NCBI GenBank assembly: GCA_040755055.1
Contig: JBFMBS010000004.1
Coordinates: 119,118 to 183,117 of the forward strand
From: DYJK01 sp040755055
GTDB taxonomy: Bacteria > Bacteroidota > Ignavibacteria > Ignavibacteriales > Melioribacteraceae
Direction: 5' to 3'
DNA: 64,000 nucleotides
Position 1 is the first letter of the stretch. The number at the start of each line of letters is the position of its first letter. A program made the translations under genes and the position numbers. Positions 60,256 through 64,000 of the stretch are shown piece after piece. Under the pieces are notes generated by a model. That model was not told where the DNA came from, did not search any database, and saw only the letters and a list, made by a program, of their open reading frames with translations.

Positions 60256-61032
60256 CTAAACACTCATTCCTTTTATCAATTGTAGCAATTGGTATTCATA
60301 ACCTTGAAGAAGATTTTTAATTGCATAAACATAGAACGGTATCAAAGCTGTAATCATAGCAACACCAAGCCCGATCTTAAGCGGCTGCGATACATAGAAA
60401 ATCTGGATGTTGGGTATTACCCTTGCAATTATTCCTTCGGCTAGGTGAATTAAAAAAAATGATACCAGAATTGGTGATGCGATCTTAATCGCAATTGTAA
60501 ATACTGCAAATGAGTACTTGGCGAAAAGCTGCAATACGGATTCATTGATTGTGTATTTAGCCAAAGGTATTACATTGAAAGACGCAACCAGCCCGGTAAT
60601 TATGTAGTGATGACCATTTATTAAAATGAAAATCATCACCGAAGCAAAAAAAAGAATTTCACCAACCACGTTATTCTGCATGTCTTCAAAAGGATTAAGA
60701 ACTTCGGCAAACATTAAACCCATATCGAAACCAATTAAACTGCCGGCATACGAAATTCCCCAGAAAACAAAATTTAGAATGAAACCCATCGCCAAACCGG
60801 TTATTATTTCTTTAATTGCATAAACTGCTAATGCTATTAAATTTAATTCTAGCGAAATATTACTTTTGTTTATCGTTAAGAAAACGATATAGGTAATAAT
60901 AATTGATAGACTAATTTTAATAAGAGGGGGAATTGCTTTATGACCAAATATCGGTGCGGAAACCAGCATTGAGACTATCCGGATGAAAATCAGCAATCCT
61001 ATTACAAAATCTTTGATTAATATTTCGGTCAT
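60256..61032 (-). CDS. fliR: Flagellar export gate protein FliR
   Basis: 258 aa, about six TM helices; VSAPIFGHKAIPPLIKISLS, DMGLMFAEVLNPFEDMQNN and FLIHLAEGIIARVIPNIQIF match the family. Part of the FliPQR core. 4-nt ATGA overlap with fliQ. Confidence 0.94.
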   Translation of the reverse strand: MTEILIKDFVIGLLIFIRIVSMLVSAPIFGHKAIPPLIKISLSIIITYIVFLTINKSNISLELNLIALAVYAIKEIITGLAMGFILNFVFWGISYAGSLIGFDMGLMFAEVLNPFEDMQNNVVGEILFFASVMIFILINGHHYIITGLVASFNVIPLAKYTINESVLQLFAKYSFAVFTIAIKIASPILVSFFLIHLAEGIIARVIPNIQIFYVSQPLKIGLGVAMITALIPFYVYAIKNLLQGYEYQLLQLIKGMSV

Positions 61033-61298
61033 TTTATCACTGTTAAAAACATTGTGAACATTTTTGTTGTTAGTGCAACAAGTTTATCGATGATCCACGG
61101 TAAAAGAATTATTATCACCAGTGCGGTTGCAATTAGTTTCGGCACAAATGTGAGCGTCATTTCTTGAATTGAAGTAGCCGCCTGGAATATAGAGATAAAA
61201 ATTCCAACAATTAACGAGACACCCAGTATTGGCAGCAATATGATGAATACTGTGTAAAAGGAATCTTTTAAGATTTCAACGATAAGTTCTTCGGTCAT
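61029..61298 (-). CDS. fliQ: Flagellar export gate protein FliQ
   Basis: 89 aa, two TM helices; LIVGIFISIFQAATSIQEMT and FVPKLIATALVIIILLPWI are diagnostic. TAATG junction with fliP. Confidence 0.95.
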   Translation of the reverse strand: MTEELIVEILKDSFYTVFIILLPILGVSLIVGIFISIFQAATSIQEMTLTFVPKLIATALVIIILLPWIIDKLVALTTKMFTMFLTVIK

Positions 61299-62059
61299 TA
61301 GTTAAAACTCCTTACAAGGGAACCAATAATCAAATTCCAGCCATCTACTAAAATGAAAAGTAAAATTTTGAACGGAAGAGATATCATCATCGGCGGCATC
61401 ATCATCATACCCATCGACATTAAAATACTTGAGACTATCATATCAACCATAATGAACGGGATAAACATGAAAAAACCGATTATAAAGCCGGCTCTCAATT
61501 CACTTAACACAAATGACGGAATCAAAACATAAGTTGGTACATCAGTACGATTTTTTGGTCTTTCTAAATTTGATAGTCCGAGAAACAGTTCTAAGTCTTC
61601 ATCCCTTGTATTCTTGAACATAAATTGACGGATCGGCTCGATACCTTTATCATAAGCTTCGTTAACTTTTATTTTATTATCCATCAAAGGTTTAAGCGCC
61701 TCGTCATTTACTTTATTCCATGTTGGAGCCATAACAAAAAAAGTAATAAACAATGCAATGCCGGCAAGTAGCTGTGAAGGCGGCATCTGCTGTGTACCTA
61801 ATGCACTCTTCAAAAAATGGAAAACAATTATGATCCTCAAATATGCGGTAGTCATTATTACAATAGACGGCGCAAGTGAAAGAACCGTCATCAAGAGTAA
61901 AATTTGTAGAGTAGTGGAAACATCGTCCCCATCGGTTGCAGTGCCTACCTGGAGGTCAATTTTAGGAAAAGGTATTGTAGTATTCTGCTGCGCGAGTGAG
62001 TCTATCGGCAAAATTGAAATAAAAAAAATTATTACGGCTATTCGCCAACACTTTTTCAT
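61298..62059 (-). CDS. fliP: Flagellar export gate protein FliP
   Basis: 253 aa with a cleavable signal peptide (ending DSLAQ), as in enteric FliP. TAYLRIIIVFHFLKSALGTQ, PPSQLLAGIALFITFFVMAP and LPFKILLFILVDGWNLIIGSL match the family. ATGA overlap with fliO. Confidence 0.96.
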   Translation of the reverse strand: MKKCWRIAVIIFFISILPIDSLAQQNTTIPFPKIDLQVGTATDGDDVSTTLQILLLMTVLSLAPSIVIMTTAYLRIIIVFHFLKSALGTQQMPPSQLLAGIALFITFFVMAPTWNKVNDEALKPLMDNKIKVNEAYDKGIEPIRQFMFKNTRDEDLELFLGLSNLERPKNRTDVPTYVLIPSFVLSELRAGFIIGFFMFIPFIMVDMIVSSILMSMGMMMMPPMMISLPFKILLFILVDGWNLIIGSLVRSFN

Positions 62060-62397
62060 CTCATCCCTAAATTCTGTTTCAACATATCTTTAAATGTCTG
62101 CTTAAAATCATTTTGCGGCTGTTCGTTTTCCATTGATGGATCATATTCATATTCTTTCAATAAAGTGATATTGCCTTCGCTTATACCGAGAAGAAATAAT
62201 TTATCCTGGACACGTACAACAGACAAATATTTTTTAGGTAAGATGAGATGATTGTTAAGTACTTCGATTTTTAAGAGTTTTGCTTTTTTCCCGTTTAGAG
62301 AGAACGAATACCGTCTTACCATAACTAATGCAAAGAACAAAAGTCCAAGAATTAGTAAGAGCGGAACAATTGTTTTTATGATATCTAGGAAAGACAT
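62056..62397 (-). CDS. fliO: Flagellar biosynthesis protein FliO
   Basis: 113 aa; one N-terminal TM (about 8-27) and a cytoplasmic domain with KKAKLLKIEVLNNHLILPKK and VRVQDKLFLLGISEGNITLL, the weakly conserved FliO pattern. Helps assemble FliP. Overlaps fliN by 1 nt and fliP by 4 nt, in the standard fliN-fliO-fliP order. Confidence 0.88.
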   Translation of the reverse strand: MSFLDIIKTIVPLLLILGLLFFALVMVRRYSFSLNGKKAKLLKIEVLNNHLILPKKYLSVVRVQDKLFLLGISEGNITLLKEYEYDPSMENEQPQNDFKQTFKDMLKQNLGMR

Positions 62398-62780
62398 TAA
62401 TAGATGTCCTTAATTCTTTGTGCCGGGTCAACCAGACTTGTAATTCTGATGCCGAAATGTTTATCGATTACCACTACTTCCCCTTCGGCAATTTTTTTAT
62501 TATTAACAAAGACATCGACCGGTTCGCTTGCAAGTTTATCCAATTCAATTACGTAGCCGCGCTCAAGTTCCAGGATATCTTTAATCTGCATCTGTGTTCT
62601 GCCTAATTCGATATAAATATTCATATGCAGATCTTTAAGAAAACTAAGTTTATCGTTAGCACCGCCGGATGTTTTGGTAGAACTATCAAACTCATCAAAC
62701 TGTGCAAGCGAGCCGGCTAAGTTTTCGTTTTGATCATTCATATTATCAACTAATTGATCATTTGTATTTTGATCGCTCAT
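62397..62780 (-). CDS. fliN: Flagellar switch protein FliN
   Basis: 127 aa from the ATG at 62780, behind TGAGGAAT; an earlier in-frame start overlaps fliM and lacks a site. Acidic Asn/Asp-rich N-terminus (about 1-45), then the SpoA/C-ring domain: LKDLHMNIYIELGRTQMQIK, LERGYVIELDKLASEPVDVF and RITSLVDPAQRIKD. Part of the rotor C-ring that binds CheY and sorts export cargo. Confidence 0.94.
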   Translation of the reverse strand: MSDQNTNDQLVDNMNDQNENLAGSLAQFDEFDSSTKTSGGANDKLSFLKDLHMNIYIELGRTQMQIKDILELERGYVIELDKLASEPVDVFVNNKKIAEGEVVVIDKHFGIRITSLVDPAQRIKDIY

Positions 62781-62787
62781 AAATTCC

Positions 62788-63774
62788 TCAGAGTGATTTT
62801 TTTTCTTCAAAAACTTTTTTTACAATTTTTATTGCTTTGTGGTTATTTGAAATGCCGGATCTTCCGGTAAAGAGAATTCTATCCAAAGTCTTTACTTTAT
62901 GATCGTCATCAATCTTTGTATTCAACCGGATTACATCCCCTTTTTCCAATTCAAGTAATTCCTTAATCGAAAGATCTGCCGTACCAAATTCAACCTGGAT
63001 AGGAATAGAGGTCTTCGTTAAATGGTTGGTAATTACTTCCCGTGACGTTACGCCGAAATATTTTGTTGCTCTTATCGACGACAACTTCTGCGTCGTCATT
63101 TTGGCAAGTATGTTATCAAAAGCAAAAGTTGCAAAACAGATATTAATTAAATATGATTGATCGCCAACAAGCAGTTCGAACGATATCAATAAAACGGATT
63201 CGCTTTGCGATGTTATCTGTGCAAAATCAATGTCTTGCTCAAATCTCTCTACAACAAATTCGAGGCTGTCGATCATCTGCCATGCTTTTTTAAGATCGAA
63301 CATTATTCTATCAACAACAACCCTGACAACTTTCTGTTCTATAGGAGTAATTACCTTAACTTGTTTAGTGCCGATACCGTTGCCGCCAAGCAGTTTATCT
63401 ACAAACAGAAATGCTAAGTCGGTATTAATTTCCAGCACACCTTTAACATCCGTATCCTTAATATCGAAAGTATATAAGCAAGCCGGGTTGGAGACCGAGA
63501 GTACATATTCCGAATAATAAATTTGATCGACTGAAGCCACATTAATACTAACGGCAGTTTGAAGTTTTGTAACAAGAAATTGTGAAAAGCTCTCGGCAAA
63601 ATTTTCGCAGATATTTCTTATAACACGCAGCTGGTTTTTCGAAATCCTATTCGGCAAGCGGAAATCAAAAAGAACAACTTCCTTTTCGCTGCTTATCTCC
63701 GATTTCTGCTCATTGCCGCTTTTAATATTGTTAAGCAGCGCATCGATTTCTTGTTGTGATAATATTTCTGCCAT
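62788..63774 (-). CDS. fliM: Flagellar switch protein FliM
   Basis: 328 aa. N-terminal CheY-binding motif ILSQQEIDALLN, middle CheC-like domain (about 40-230) and C-terminal SpoA domain (about 255-320: VEFGTADLSIKELLELEKGD). Sets rotation sense on binding CheY-P. 7 nt before fliN and 2 nt after fliL. Confidence 0.95.
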   Translation of the reverse strand: MAEILSQQEIDALLNNIKSGNEQKSEISSEKEVVLFDFRLPNRISKNQLRVIRNICENFAESFSQFLVTKLQTAVSINVASVDQIYYSEYVLSVSNPACLYTFDIKDTDVKGVLEINTDLAFLFVDKLLGGNGIGTKQVKVITPIEQKVVRVVVDRIMFDLKKAWQMIDSLEFVVERFEQDIDFAQITSQSESVLLISFELLVGDQSYLINICFATFAFDNILAKMTTQKLSSIRATKYFGVTSREVITNHLTKTSIPIQVEFGTADLSIKELLELEKGDVIRLNTKIDDDHKVKTLDRILFTGRSGISNNHKAIKIVKKVFEEKKSL

Positions 63775-63776
63775 TG

Positions 63777-64000
63777 TTATTGTAAAATATATTTGCTGAA
63801 ATAGACATTGCCGATTTCAACATTCGGAATCAGTTTTTTAATTCTTTCAGTTATTTGTATTCTCAACGTATCGCGGTATAAAGAATTTCCAAGCTGTGTC
63901 ATATCTTTACTGCCCATTACCGAAATAATTGCATCCTTAACAATTACTTCTTTTGCTTTTAATTCTTGTTGAAATTTTTCATCTGCCAGATCAAAACCGA
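63777..64000 (-). CDS. fliL: Flagellar basal-body protein FliL, C-terminal part
   Basis: Seventy-four codons are visible, cut at the right edge: FDLADEKFQQELKAKEVIVKD-like segment, AIISVMGSKDMTQL, ITERIKKLIPNVEIGNVYFSKYILQ and stop. This is the conserved C-terminal end of FliL, the stator-associated protein. Followed by fliM after 2 nt; the operon therefore continues upstream beyond the window. Confidence 0.88.
   Translation of the reverse strand, partial: GFDLADEKFQQELKAKEVIVKDAIISVMGSKDMTQLGNSLYRDTLRIQITERIKKLIPNVEIGNVYFSKYILQ

Noticed and set aside
1..64000. CRISPR array, prophage, tRNA or rRNA gene
   Set aside because: No direct-repeat array, phage structural genes, cloverleaf or rRNA-like segment was seen on either strand.

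Overview
The window is AT-rich bacterial DNA with no rRNA, tRNA, CRISPR array or intact insertion sequence that I can see. Two secreted enzymes end in the NYPNPFNPSTT-type type IX secretion (T9SS) sorting domain. A complete-looking flagellar export, rod, ring, hook and stator gene set is also present. Together these point to a motile member of the Ignavibacteria (Bacteroidota/Chlorobi superphylum; Ignavibacterium/Melioribacter-like). This is an inference from domain style, not a database match.

Layout. (1) 1-5186, minus strand: a polysaccharide-degradation operon with a GH5 mannanase-like lipoprotein (cut by the window edge), an SGNH esterase and a second GH5-like hydrolase. The last two carry F5/8-type carbohydrate-binding and T9SS domains, into which short palindromic DNA elements have inserted in frame. 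(2) 5418-12868, minus strand: chemosensory genes, comprising two 693-aa methyl-accepting chemotaxis proteins, two CheW genes sharing a 365-bp identical tract, a small TonB-C protein and an outer-membrane barrel. (3) 13322-18180, the only plus-strand genes: a two-component island of a membrane PAS histidine kinase, a single-domain response regulator and a REC-PAS-kinase hybrid. (4) 18415-22008, minus: flgM, a FliT-position gene, fliD, fliS and fliC. (5) 22127-33088, minus: a sugar/glycan cassette (glycosyltransferases, methyltransferases, UDP-GlcNAc 2-epimerase, SDRs, cupin) beside flagellin, plausibly for flagellin glycosylation. (6) 33209-43138, minus: an unusual signalling and stator block with a PAS kinase, REC, REC-DHp and REC-Hpt proteins, two different MotA/MotB pairs, CsrA and FliW. 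(7) 43135-64000, minus: flgL, flgK, flgN, flgJ, flgI, flgH, flgA, flgG, flgF, an unknown, a degenerate kinase, two HDOD proteins, fliA, flhG, flhF, flhA, flhB, fliR, fliQ, fliP, fliO, fliN, fliM and fliL (partial). Transcription runs from fliL toward fliC with 1-4 nt overlaps at most junctions.

Regulation visible in the sequence. Six sites match a sigma-28 (FliA) promoter, TAAA or TCAA, 15 nt, then CGATAA. They lie upstream of fliC, flgM (inside the preceding gene), both cheW genes, the TonB-C/MCP pair and a three-gene operon of unknown function (37568 to 33209). fliA and its anti-sigma factor flgM are both in the window. The fliC leader has a hairpin with GGA in its loop and a second perfect CsrA-type site over the Shine-Dalgarno. 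csrA and fliW lie about 20 kb away on the same strand, so a FliW-CsrA-flagellin homeostasis circuit is likely.

Most noteworthy: the in-frame palindromes in T9SS domains, the mosaic cheW pair, the multi-part phosphorelay embedded between two stator sets, and the sigma-28-driven operon encoding two uncharacterised proteins and a kinase.
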